Source of the DNA: Pisolithus tinctorius
Taxonomy: Eukaryota > Basidiomycota > Agaricomycetes > Boletales > Pisolithaceae
Direction of reading: 5' to 3'
Assembly: GCA_024663395.1 (NCBI GenBank)
Contig: JANFAH010000083.1
Span: forward strand, 147,659 to 211,658
Length of the DNA: 64,000 nucleotides
Below the pieces are notes generated by a model, which saw only the letters and a program-made list of their open reading frames with translations, searched no databases and had not been told where the DNA came from. Position 1 is the stretch's first letter; every line of letters starts with the position of its first letter. Of the stretch, positions 12,321-23,118 are shown piece by piece. The translations under genes were made by a program, and so were the position numbers.

Positions 12321-14760
12321 AAGTTGCTTCATTTGAATCTCTGAATCAGAGATTGATTCTTCACTCTCAAGAGGGAGTACAATTTGTGGTCATTTACAAC
12401 AATGAAAGCATTGTGGCAGGTTAAGGTCCTCATTGCCTTCAATGGGCAATTGAGCTAAAAGAAACCTCATAAGGAAATTGTAACAACATCTTAGAGGCAC
12501 TCACCATCAGCTGGAATACTTTGGTCAGGAGTTTGAATGCTTCTTTCACTCTCATCTTCGATCTGGAGCTCTTCCATGAAATATAAGTTTCTGCTGCATT
12601 GTCAACTTCAATTTAGACCTTAGACCTACCCTGTTGTAGTATTTGAACATCTGGATTGACTTCTGCTCCACCCTCAATCCCTTCTTCCCACTTATCCTCA
12701 TCTATGACATCTTCATTGTCAAGTTGAAGCTTGGAGTTTCTGCTTGCCACCTCCAAGTTTCCCATCACCAAAATTGCAATACAACAAGATACCAATATAT
12801 ACAGGGATATCCAATGTAGACAGTGATGACACTGTAGAAAAAGGGTGGGTATATAGTAAAATCTATGAAAATGCTCTTTTACAGTGGAATGCATGTCAAC
12901 ACTGCCATCAAATAGATTGTCAAACATCTGGAATTGTTATTGATATTCACAAGTACCTACCAGCTTCACACCAGCTACCACAAAGCATGACATGACAACT
13001 AAATATAAAATAATTATTGTGACACAAATCAAAATCATACAACATCACACTGAAACTACCTAGTACCACTACCCATCATTGGCTCCCTCTCAACTCCAAG
13101 TAAGCCAGACTTACCAGTATACAACATTGCATCTCAAAACTAAACAAAAGTGAGGAATGAATAAGGAAGTGGGAAGGCAGGAAACATACCAGCTTATAAC
13201 CTCCAGCATTGCCATCACCTCAGCTTCTTGAAATGTCACACTAGCAAATTAAATAGACAGCATATATGCATGGGAAAATGAGAACACACTGGTAATTCCA
13301 TGTGCAAGTGTTGACAGCACAATGATATCAGAAATGGCTGCCAACATTCAATGGGAAGAGGTGTATATGAAGGATGCAGGTGCAGCTGATGGACAACAGT
13401 GATGGTGACAGTTTGGGGTCAAGAGGCAGAGAGGCAGAGTCACAGTTATCATGAATTTGTGGGTGTGCAGTGTCACACACCAAAGGTGTTGTGGACATGG
13501 TTACAGCTGACTCTGCCTAACTTGTTGACGAGTTGTGTGCAATGCCCATGCCATGCAGATGAAGACTAAAGGCCTCATGTGTAGAAAGACTGCCAGACAT
13601 GAGCAGTCATCCTTCACACAAGAATGAGTCATCAGTGCTAAAGAGAAAAGAGGAAGTGAATTAAGTGTGCATTAAAGGTTTTTAGTGCCTGTGTACAGCA
13701 TTCCAGTTTTCATCATATCTCTGCCATTTCCAAAGATATCAACTCCATTCTCACACTCACTTAAAGTGCTCAGCCACACAATTCTGCCTTCCAAATTTGG
13801 AGAGGATCCTTGCACCCTATGCATTTCTACAGCACTCCATCCATCAGACGCTCATTTCACTAAGTCCATCAATCATGGCCACCTCTTCATTGATCATCTT
13901 GCTTGTCTCATTTGCCAGAGACAGTGGCTACATATATCTGCCAGGCATTCCCACCAGCTTCTGTCCTGAAGCCCCCTGGTTCATCCCATCATTGTCAGCC
14001 CCATCTTGTCCCATGCAGCTTGGTCAGCATGTTCTCCTTGTCAGTATGACTTCCAGAAGGACATTCTTTGGTTGCCTCAGGTCTGTCACTCAGTTAGAAA
14101 GGTCTTATGTGGTCATTTTGGTCTCCCCAGTTGATGAAGCATATGGATCATTCCTCCCTGCTCCCTGCACCATCTTTATTCCAATCTCATCCATCATTCT
14201 TCCTGCATTGCAACAGCTGCAGCATAATCTACTGTTCTCCAGCCTCCCTGATCACATTCACAATGAGTATGATGTGCATCTTGCCTTCTTACTGCAAGAT
14301 CCAGCAGAAGATGTCCCCCCTTCTCCTCCTCCTCCATCAGAGCCCTGTTCATGAAGTTTTTGTTAACTTCACTGAGAGGATGGAAGGGTGGGAGACACAA
14401 TTGCTTATGCTCCCATTGCCCCACAGACCCCCAACACCCTAGCCCCCTTTGATGCCTGACTCATGCCCTTCAATTCTGGAATTAATACTTCCCTATCTGG
14501 AAACACCATCCATCTGTCATGCCATCTTTGGATCTAGAGATGTCTCCACTGAGATCTGACTTGCATTGCCACCCCCTAATGTGATATCAGTGTGCTTACT
14601 CAGTTTCTGACTCCATTTGACTCATTTTGTGATATTTTGACTGTCCTTGACTTGTTCATTGCCAATACTTACCAATCTTCTTTGCTTGCTTACTTTTCAT
14701 TTCTCACTTACTCATCATGATTACTCAGTCCTTACTCATTACTTACCAAGTGTTTGTGCC
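12321..14760. other. CpG-poor repeat-derived sequence, no intact gene
   Basis: Between the OrsD-like ORF and the LTR-like zone only short, low-complexity ORFs are present (the largest, 13797-14354 plus, is dominated by Ser/Pro/Leu). CG dinucleotides are very rare (for example 12559, 13528, 13829), which marks this as part of the decayed mobile block. Confidence 0.4.
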
Positions 14761-14860
14761 TTGTTTGTCACAAGCTGTGCTCCCCCCACAGTATATAAAC
14801 CCCCATGTACTTAGCTACACCCCAAGCAATCAGAAGCAATCAGAAGTTATTCAGCAGTCA

Positions 14861-14893
14861 GTTCAGCTCAGCTCAGCTCAGCTCAGCTCAGCA
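14861..14893. repeat. CAGCT pentanucleotide tandem array
   Basis: About six consecutive copies of a 5-bp unit (AGCTC/CAGCT) lie just downstream of the TATA-like box at 14792. Confidence 0.85.
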
Positions 14894-15233
14894 TAACTCG
14901 TTGTCAAAAGTTGAGGCTCCACAAAGGGGTCTATCTGTCATCATTCATATACTTGGTAGTTGAGGCTCATTTGGAAGAGTCTATCTGCCATCCTTCATCA
15001 TCTGCAGTCCACTCCATGCCTAGTCAGCAACCATTTGCTTAGTCATTCCTCACTCCTGCATAACTCGTTGTCAACTTGTGCCAGGAGCACATTCTATTGA
15101 AGTCCATCATTTCAAAAGTCCTTTCAACTGAACACCTTCACTCCATTCAGCATCTCCTTCTCAATCAGCATCCATTCATCTTCTCCTGTGTAACTCATCG
15201 ACAACTTGTGCCAGGAGCACCTGCCATTGAAGT

Positions 15234-15252
15234 CCCCCCCCCCCCCCCCCCC
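15234..15252. repeat. Homopolymer of 19 C residues
   Basis: Nineteen consecutive C bases at the end of the third repeat copy, followed by ACATTAGATTTTTTT. Its length is probably uncertain in the assembly. Confidence 0.9.
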
Positions 15253-15260
15253 ACATTAGA

Positions 15261-17200
15261 TTTTTTTCTGCACTCCAGGTTCTGCAGAGGTACACCACCA
15301 CTTGCTCTATATTTGTCTTTGGTGTTGGTTTTGGTTGGTTTTCACCACCTTTCCACACTTTGACTCACAGTGGGAGTTTACATTTTTGATTAGTCAGCAA
15401 CTATGGTACTCCACATGCAAGTCTCTGACAACAAAATGGTGAATATATCTTTGCCCACAGCTGAAACCAAGATGTAAAATGCACCATTAGAAAGCCCTTA
15501 TTTAGTAGTACCATATCTCTGAAATTTGAGAGCCCCAGCCATGACACAGACAAGATACAGCATGAGATGTCATTAGATGCCAGCATAGGGATGAAGAGGA
15601 ATTGCTGAATGGCAATAAGACCTCAAAATGACATGACACCAGAGGAGGAGGAGAGGGTAGAGAGGGACATGAAGAATGCAGCACCAAAAGAATGAAGCAA
15701 ATGCATTTACCTGTTCCTGAGATATTTGCAAAGTTGTCTCGCAGTCCTCTGAGCACAAAAACAGTCATATCTTGACAATGGCTGCATGAAATTTCATGAA
15801 CAATGGGTCGACCACATGGGCTCATTGAGCAGAGTCTATGACCAAAAAAGCAAGAGGTGCAACAATGAAATGAGCAAGATAAGCAAGAAGGTCCTTGAAA
15901 GTGTACCCTTGCACAAAATGTGGAATTTCTCCAGAACTGCTCTGCATGCCAAAACATTCTAGACTTCACTGGAGAGCTCTCATCAGGTAGTACAATGGTG
16001 TGGAAAACTGAGGTACACAACATGGAAACAGGTGAGGTAGAAGCACAGGACCTCAAAGGTGCTCCTTTGTGCAAAACATGGAATTCACCCTGGAGGAGTG
16101 ATGCATATATATGTACATGGATGTGTGGTAGACATATGATATAATGTCCAGTGAACACTGGATGTGGGTGTAGATTGATAAATGCTATGTTGTTGCCTCA
16201 GAGATTGACAGGACATGCAGTGGTGCATGGTATCACATGACCAGCTCTTGGCACATCAATTGCACAGCCACTGGGAAATATATTCCCTATCAGGCAATAG
16301 TGGCATTTGACAGTTTTGGTAATGCCACAAACATCACTTGCCATATCTGGCACATCCATTGAGGGTTTGATAACCTGACTTCCATGGAATTGCATGCAAA
16401 GAAATTGGTATAGTTGTTCAATGACAGGATCCTGAAGACCAGTATGTTCACCAGGGATACTGTTATTGACCATTTAACTAATTATTGCTTTTGATAAAAA
16501 GACATCCACTTACACATGCAAATCTAACTTTGTGCCATTGGGCTTCCATATGAGTGTACAAATTTTGTGGTCACTGTCCTCCAGAAGGCCTTGATGAGTG
16601 CCCTGTAAGCATGCCAGTGCCCAAGTGTTCATAGTAAATGGAATGAGTAGCAGAACAAGAAAATGCATGCAAATCCAATTTCAATGCTGTGTTACTGCCT
16701 CTAGACCATTACATACAGTCTCAGCACTTATGTAGAGCCAGATGCAAGAGAGCAGTGTGATCACAAAAGCATGATTAGCATGACATGGTCTGAGGGGAGA
16801 ACAACCCTCTTGGAGAATAAGATAACATGTCTATATGGTCACATTGATAGTCCATTGTCATAGGAAGTAATCTTACAATTGCTCAGGAAGAACCCAACAA
16901 AGGTCTCTCTGTAAGAGATAGACTGGGTGCAATACACGAATGTCTACATCCTTATATATGTTTGAGAGTGTGGCAGGAGACAAGCAACAGCTAAAACAAG
17001 ACATAAAGAGAAGCAGGAAAAAGAAAAGGACTAAGTAACATCATGAGGCAGTAAGTTAGGTACTGCAAAAGTGAGAGAGGCTGAAAAGTGTCAGTGGATG
17101 TCATTGGTGGAAATAGCTGGAGTAGTGTGTGCATAATGATTGCAGCACCTTTTGAACCATAGCTGTGATGTCATCAGTTTTAAATGTTCTCAAGGAACAT
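15261..17200. other. Repeat-derived DNA without supported genes
   Basis: CpG-poor sequence with short spurious ORFs on both strands, including a 218-codon minus ORF at 15502-16158 that is Cys/Ser-rich and matches no family. I see no domain, tRNA or clear repeat boundary. Confidence 0.4.
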
Positions 17201-17249
17201 AATGCAAACTACTTACTATCCACAGTGTGAGTTTTCCCATATTGCTGAA

Positions 17250-18900
17250 GACATTGGAGGGACATGCATTCAAGCAAATTGTGCTATTGTGTAATGATTC
17301 ACTTTGAGGTTGGCTTTGAAGCATGTCCAGAGCCAGAGGTTTTCACATGCTTCCACATTGAACAAGAGTTTCTTGAGTTTGTCATACATTTCCAAAATGC
17401 AAGAGGGGATATCTTTGAACTCGATTTTCATGGCTGGCCAACCTTTTGCCTCTGCGACATTGAAGGCTTCGAGCCGACATTGCTCTCATTTGATTAAAAT
17501 ACAGGTATCCATCTCCAAATGAATATTGGTCTTCCTTTCCTTGACAAGGCCAACATAGGCAGACAAGGCAGTCTTGAGCTGGTCAGAAATATTGTTGGGG
17601 ATCGCATCTTTGCAGTCCATTCCAGGACACATCTTCGGCAGCTGGTGACTTGTGATGGGACTGTCATTGTCATCAGTGGCAGCAGCGAGTTTGTGATAAT
17701 TGATGTCATCCTTCTCCTCATCCTCGCTTGGAGGTGAACTTGCATTTGTGATCTTGATAGAGCGTCCTACAGTGGTCTGTAATGCTGGTGTCAGTACAGG
17801 TTTGTTGTTAGCCCACATAGAATACCTTCAAATTTGAGTGTGCCTTGGTCGCTTGAGTGTTCTGCTTTGGTGAGTATGACTGAACATCAGGTAATACTTC
17901 CTACACTGTCATCGAGCTTGCTATACTCAATTGCCTTGGGGCCAGGCTTTGCCATTACCACCTTTTGCTTTTCAGCGATGTCGGCTCGCTCCTGCTGCTG
18001 TTTTTGCAGATGAAGTTTGTTATCGTCTAGGAAGATGAGAGAGAGAGTTAGTGACATATGAGGTCTGATCTGTGAAGCTCACCCAATAATCACCCAGAGG
18101 GCTTGGACATCTTGCTATGCTTAGTGTGTTCTGGTGAGGCTGGTGCAATGGATTTTCTCTTGACTGGTGCCAGATTGTTGTCTTTGTTGCTTTTGCCACC
18201 ATGCTCATCTTCTGATTCTTCTTTGCACTGTTTTTTTCAAGGATGACTTGGACATTTGTGATGATCTATTACAATGGGCCATAGATGATTAGTACATAAC
18301 AAATCATCTATGCTACTCACCTGATGATCCACATGCGCCAGACTTGGATATCTTGCTATGTACTTCCAAGGCTGGTAGGTTTGTAGACTTTCTCTTGACT
18401 GGTGCTGTGTCATTGTCTTCATCTTCATTGCTGTTGTGACCATCTTCTGATGGGTCTTCACTGATGTTGTCATCACTTGCTTCACTCAGGCTATCTGTTT
18501 CCAAGCATGAACAATCAAAGTCAATGACAGACATGTCCTCATTAGCATCCCAAAAATCCAACTCTTCATCACCACAAATCTCTTCTGCTTTTCGTTTCCC
18601 AATCCTGCACTGTGTTTTGTATAGTTGTGACAAGTCCCAGTGAATCAAACAAAATCATTTATTGCATTATGCACCTCAAGGTTTGAGGTGGCTTTCTTCT
18701 CTAACTGCAAACTATTGCACAGATATTGCACCAATAGATCTCACACTGGCCACACATTCTCATATTTCTGGAATATCTTGTATTCTAATTGTGCCTACAT
18801 AGAGATTATAATGCATATATGCATATATATGACAGCAACATACCTGAAAAATAACTTTCTCAATGAGTAGCTTGTTTTTTTGCTGCATTATCATTTGACT
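17250..18900 (-). pseudogene. Companion gene of the CACTA element, degenerate, with duplicated exon
   Basis: Minus-strand open pieces at 18648-18313, about 18230-18020, about 18010-17880 and 17818-17486 encode acidic and basic low-complexity protein. Examples are SEASDDNISEDPSEDGHNSN, KLHLQKQQQERADIAEKQ and SDQLKTALSAYVGLVKERK. Two segments (about 18420-18320 and 18200-18100) encode near-copies of a motif reading APVKRKS...SK-SKS/P-G, so one exon looks duplicated. The gene lies head-to-head with the Tnp2 gene, a common arrangement in CACTA elements, where the second gene is often unrelated between families. I do not recognise its function. Exon joins were not proved. Confidence 0.4.
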
Positions 18901-19496
18901 CATATCAAGTTTCCGGTTTGCGAGTTTGCGAATACCATGCTACTTTTATCAGTGAGATCAATGTCACATATGAAAAAAAAAAAAAAACCTTTAGGTGATT
19001 AAAAAATTCCTTCTTCTTCGAGAGGCCCATTGCCTTGACAATGCTGTAGCCCTTTCCATCGCTTCGTCCTGGGTGGCTGTTCAGTCAGGGAATCAAATCC
19101 TGATTACTACCATTTATCAAAAAGTCCCATTCTCTATTAGTCTTCTTTTTGCAGCAGTCCAAGTCATTGGTGCACTGGTTTCCTACATACAAAGATAAAT
19201 GCTATCAATCATTCAGATGGTGCACAGCACAAGATCTGACTTATGAGTATATGAGTCCAATTGTTCTTGTATTGAAGCAATCGCTTGACTAATGGTTGAC
19301 AGCTGCAGTGCTTGCTTTGCATTATACAGTCTTGGCACTTTGACCATCGTGAATTAATGACCATTAGGGGTGGAAAAGGAAGATGCAAAACAGTTTGTGA
19401 GGTAGGTCACATGACAGTCACATGACCAGATGACATGAAAATTCTGTTTAAGTCTCCAAGTCTCTAAACCATGGGTACAACTGCCATGGTGCTGTT

Positions 19497-22400
19497 ATGA
19501 TGCAGCACAAGCACAGGGTGAAGACTCATCCTGGTCAAAACCATTGCAAATGGTGTCATTGTCTCCCAACATGCAGAAAAATACTTAGCCTCAAGCAATG
19601 CCACTGGCATTACAGGGACCTAGCAAACAATGGCCTTGTGGGGCAGATACAAGTGTCAGAGAGCGTTCCATCAGACTTGGATGCAGAGCATGATGCCACT
19701 GCACCTGAGATCTCAGGTTCATGTCCCTGTAATTGCCTAACCATCTCACAAGCTAACTGATCAGATATCTTTGTCAGACAACAGTGACAGTATTGCAGAC
19801 TCATCAAGTCCCAATCCAGATATCTCTGATGACAACAATGATAGATCCTCAAGCTCAAGCTCACATGTGGAGCCCTTGGTTGTGCAAGATGAGGAGTTTG
19901 GTCCCTGGGATTGGGTGGAGGACCAAGACTCGGACGAGGAGCTTTGGAGCATGGAGGAACTTATGGATACACTAGAGTGCACTGAGAAATGAAAGGTTGT
20001 GGAGGAATTCTTTGAAATTCATAAGTAAAAAATGTCTGGTTCATCAACTGTTGTAACTGAATTTTGCGATAGGGAACAACATCCTCTCTGACAGCAACAG
20101 GGACAACATCCGAGCATTCAATTTGCTTGTGAGGGGGAGGATCACACAAACTGCATTCAAGCAGATGCATTGGTCATTCCATCACAAAATCAACCTCAAC
20201 TCTGAATATGTTATCTTCAAATGCATCGCATGCCTTGCAGCCATCACCACCGTCGAGTACGATTGTTGCCCCAATTCATGTATTCTCTATGCTGGAAAAT
20301 ACTGACAGCTCCTCATTTGCCCACATTGTCATCAACTGCAGTTCAAACCTAATCAAAAACCCCACTGTCAATTCACATATTTTCCTCTTGTCCCACAACT
20401 GCAAGGGCTCTTCCAGAGCCCTCAAATGATCCACCTGATGGACTATCAAGTGAGCTACAAGTCAACCCCCAGCAGTATCTCTGATGTTTTTGACAGCACT
20501 CATTACAGGAAATTGGTAGGGGAATATGTTGAAGTGGATGGTAAAAGGCTTTCACATTGTTACTTTTGTGATCACTGTGACATCGCACTCGCTCTCTGCA
20601 CTGATAGCTATTTGTTGTACAAGAGTAATCAAGGTGGACTGATGGCAACACCAGTTATACTGCAAAACTATAATATTCTGCCAACTCAACGCACTTGTCA
20701 TGAACATCTAATCTGTGTTGGGATCATTCCTGGTCCAAGGCAGCTGAAGGAGCTGTCATCTTTCCTCTCACCTCTCAATGATGAGCTGGCCAAACTCGCA
20801 TATGGAGTTCCAACATTTGATGCTGACAAGAGGGTCTTATTTGACCTACACACATATGTCATCTTCAAACTGGGAGATATCCTTGCAATCCAAAAATTCC
20901 TGGAGATCAAAGGCCATAATTTGATCTTTCCATGCTGATCGGAGCTGTCATCTTTCCTCTCACCTCTCAATGATGAGCTGGCCAAACTCGCATATGGAGT
21001 TCCAACATTTGATGCTGACAAGAGGGTCTTATTTGACCTACACACATATGTCATCTCCAAACTGGGAGATATCCTTGCAATCCAAAAATTCCTGGAGATC
21101 AAAGGCCATAATTTGATCTTTCCATGCTGATCATGCAAGATAAAGGCAGTGCATGGTTTAGGGAAGACTCACTATGCCACACTGCAACCCCCAAAGAACA
21201 CCCCAAACCCCCTTATCTGGGATCCAGAACATCTCCTGATGTGCACCCACCTCGATTTTATCTCTACTTTCAAGAACATCAGCAAGGCACCATCAAAGGC
21301 TGCAAAGGGAAGGATCGCAAAGAAGACAGGTATTCATGGTTTACCTGGACTGTGGAGAGTTGGTTCACTGGATTATGCATGCTCAGCACCCTGGGAATGG
21401 TTTCACCTCCTTTTGGAGAATGTCATCCCAAACCTTGTTAATCTATGGACTGGACAGTTCAAAGGTCTTGAATCCAGCACTGATGAATTTACAATCACAG
21501 CAAAGGTGTGGGAAGAGATTGCACAAGAAATGATGGCTGCTGTGCAACATATACCCACAGTGTTCATACAAGTTCTAGGGAACATTGCCATGAATTGCTT
21601 GCAATTCACAGCTGATTTGTGGTGCTTCTGGTTCTTGTATGTCACACCCATTTTACTTGAAAACCAGTTTCTGAAGCAGAAGTACTATGTGCATGTGTGC
21701 GAACTCAGTGCATTGATGAAGCTCATGTTACGGTTTCACTTGACAGAGGAAGAAGTGGGCAACATCGAAGTATGGTTACAAAAATGGGTACAAAAATATG
21801 AGAAGTTAGTGTTTCATTTTTTCCCTTCAATGCTGAGTGTTTCAGCAACACTCATCAAAGCTCTTTTTTGTTTGCCAGGTATTATTATCAGTACCACATC
21901 GAACATCTGCCAGCATGCACACTCACTGTCCACAGTTTACTTCACATCACTGAGGGAATCCATTACTGTGGTCCAGCTTGGACAACATGGAGTTTCTTCA
22001 TGGAGAGGTACTGTGGGACATTGCAGTGATTGATGCAATCCCAATGCCAGCCATGGAGTAACTTGAACAACACTCTGCTGCACTCCATCATACTTGAGCA
22101 GCTGTCAGTGCACTATGACATTTCAGCTGAACTCACTTTGTGGGATGACCGTGCAGATGATGGACCAACTGCATTCGAGCATGTGTTTGAGGGATGTAAG
22201 TACCCATCATTTCTGGTTTCATGACACACAACTGAGCACCATCAATGTCAGACCCTGACCATATCATTCACCCTCCATTCAAGAGGGTCACTCAGCAGGA
22301 TCCTTCACTTCAGTAGAAAGTCGCTCAATATGTGGCTCAGGTATTAGGAAAGTGAGAGAGTGAGGTGAAAATCTGTTTGCCACTCCCAACCCTATTTGCT

Positions 22401-22950
22401 GGAAAGCTTTGGATATGTGGAGGTGGCAATTTCTTCCAGACAATAGCTGTCTCACATAGACCAGCAGCTCCAGTGAGGAGGAACTGCTACATCAAGGTGC
22501 ACTTGATATCACTAATACTACAGTTGGTTTAATGACATCATACATGACCAGTACAAAGTAATTCTTGAGGTGTGTAATCATCATTTGGTTCGAGTTATCA
22601 GGTATGGTGATCTGGAGAAGATATTCATGCTCACCCTGCTGTCAAACAAATTCTTTGCCTCTCTGAGTGGCAAGACACTCATCCTTGCTCTTATCACACC
22701 ATGGAATACCAAAGGAAAGGATGCCACAAGCAAGAATACTTACTTGTTGTCCCGCCATGCAACAATTGTCACCAACATGCAAAGCTTAAAGGCTGTGGTG
22801 GGCCTGGTCCCTGTAGGTAAATGGTGGGGTATCATTGATCAAATGTCAGCAGCATCCACACAAGGTTTTGTGGATATGGGGACATGGGAGGGCACCCCAG
22901 AGGAGAACAAGAGTGAGACAGAAGATGTAGACGAGCTTTTTTACACTTGA
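19497..22950 (+). pseudogene. Tnp2-type transposase of a CACTA (En/Spm) element, decayed
   Basis: Successive plus-strand pieces follow the order of fungal Tnp2 transposases (PF02992). They are a Cys/His N-terminus near 19530-19600, an acidic stretch at 19771-19990, then at 20426-20938 VGEYVEVDGKRLSHCYFCDH, CDIALALCTDSY and LICVGIIPGPRQLKELSSFL. These are followed by GVPTFDADKR, HGLPGLWRVGSLDYACSAP, LWTGQFKGLESST, LRFHLTEEEVGNIEVWL, and a C-terminal part at 22570-22950 (YGDLEKIFMLTL, LSGKTLILALITPWN, KWWGIID). Stops and frame changes interrupt the coding sequence, and a 192-bp internal tandem duplication is present, so it is inactive. Confidence 0.85.
20749..21132 (+). repeat. 192-bp direct tandem duplication inside the transposase
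   Basis: Copy A (20749-20940) and copy B (20941-21132) differ at one base only (T/C in ATGTCATCTTCAAA versus ATGTCATCTCCAAA). The unit is 64 codons long. Each copy ends in the same in-frame TGA, where related proteins have Arg after the conserved Pro-Cys. Confidence 0.95.
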
Positions 22951-22959
22951 TGCTATTTT

Positions 22960-23118
22960 TCATTGCTATGACACCAATTTTCCTGACTGACATTGAAAAC
23001 CATATACACAATTTACACTGACACTTAAAATCAATGTCAGACCAATGACACTGAAAAGACACATCCACAACTTCAGTGTCATGGACACTGATTTTTAGTG
23101 ACTTTACTTTTTACAGTG
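22960..23118 (+). repeat. Right terminus of the CACTA element with subterminal repeats
   Basis: The sequence ends ...CTTTTTACAGTG at 23118. This is the inverse of CACTGTAAAAAG, the form of CACTA element ends. The preceding 150 bp contains repeated ACACTGA/TCAGTGTC-like motifs in both orientations, as expected for subterminal transposase sites. The matching left end was not found. Confidence 0.55.

Larger units (their letters stand above)
14770..15260 (+). repeat. LTR-like promoter region with tandem repeats
   Basis: A TATA-type box (TATATAAAC near 14792) is followed by a CAGCT tandem array and then three related segments starting ATAACTCGTTGTCAA or similar near 14893, 15060 and 15189. The last two share a longer block (CAACTTGTGCCAGGAGCAC) and lie about 128 bp apart. 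TATA plus direct repeats resembles the U3/R/U5 part of a solo LTR. I cannot find a partner LTR, primer binding site or polyprotein nearby, so the LTR assignment is tentative. Confidence 0.35.

Noticed and set aside
12824..12860. CACTGTAGAAAAAGG as the left end of the CACTA element
   Set aside because: Similarity to the right end stops after about 14 bases, and the flanking bases do not form a 3-bp target duplication with the right side.
13797..14354. 185-codon plus-strand ORF in the CpG-poor block
   Set aside because: Biased composition (Ser, Pro, Leu), no motif, and it lies in repeat-derived DNA where lack of CpG reduces stops in some frames.
15502..16158. 218-codon minus-strand ORF
   Set aside because: Cys/Ser-rich with no domain, and overlapping ORFs on the other strand look equally good. 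Chance ORF in repeat DNA.
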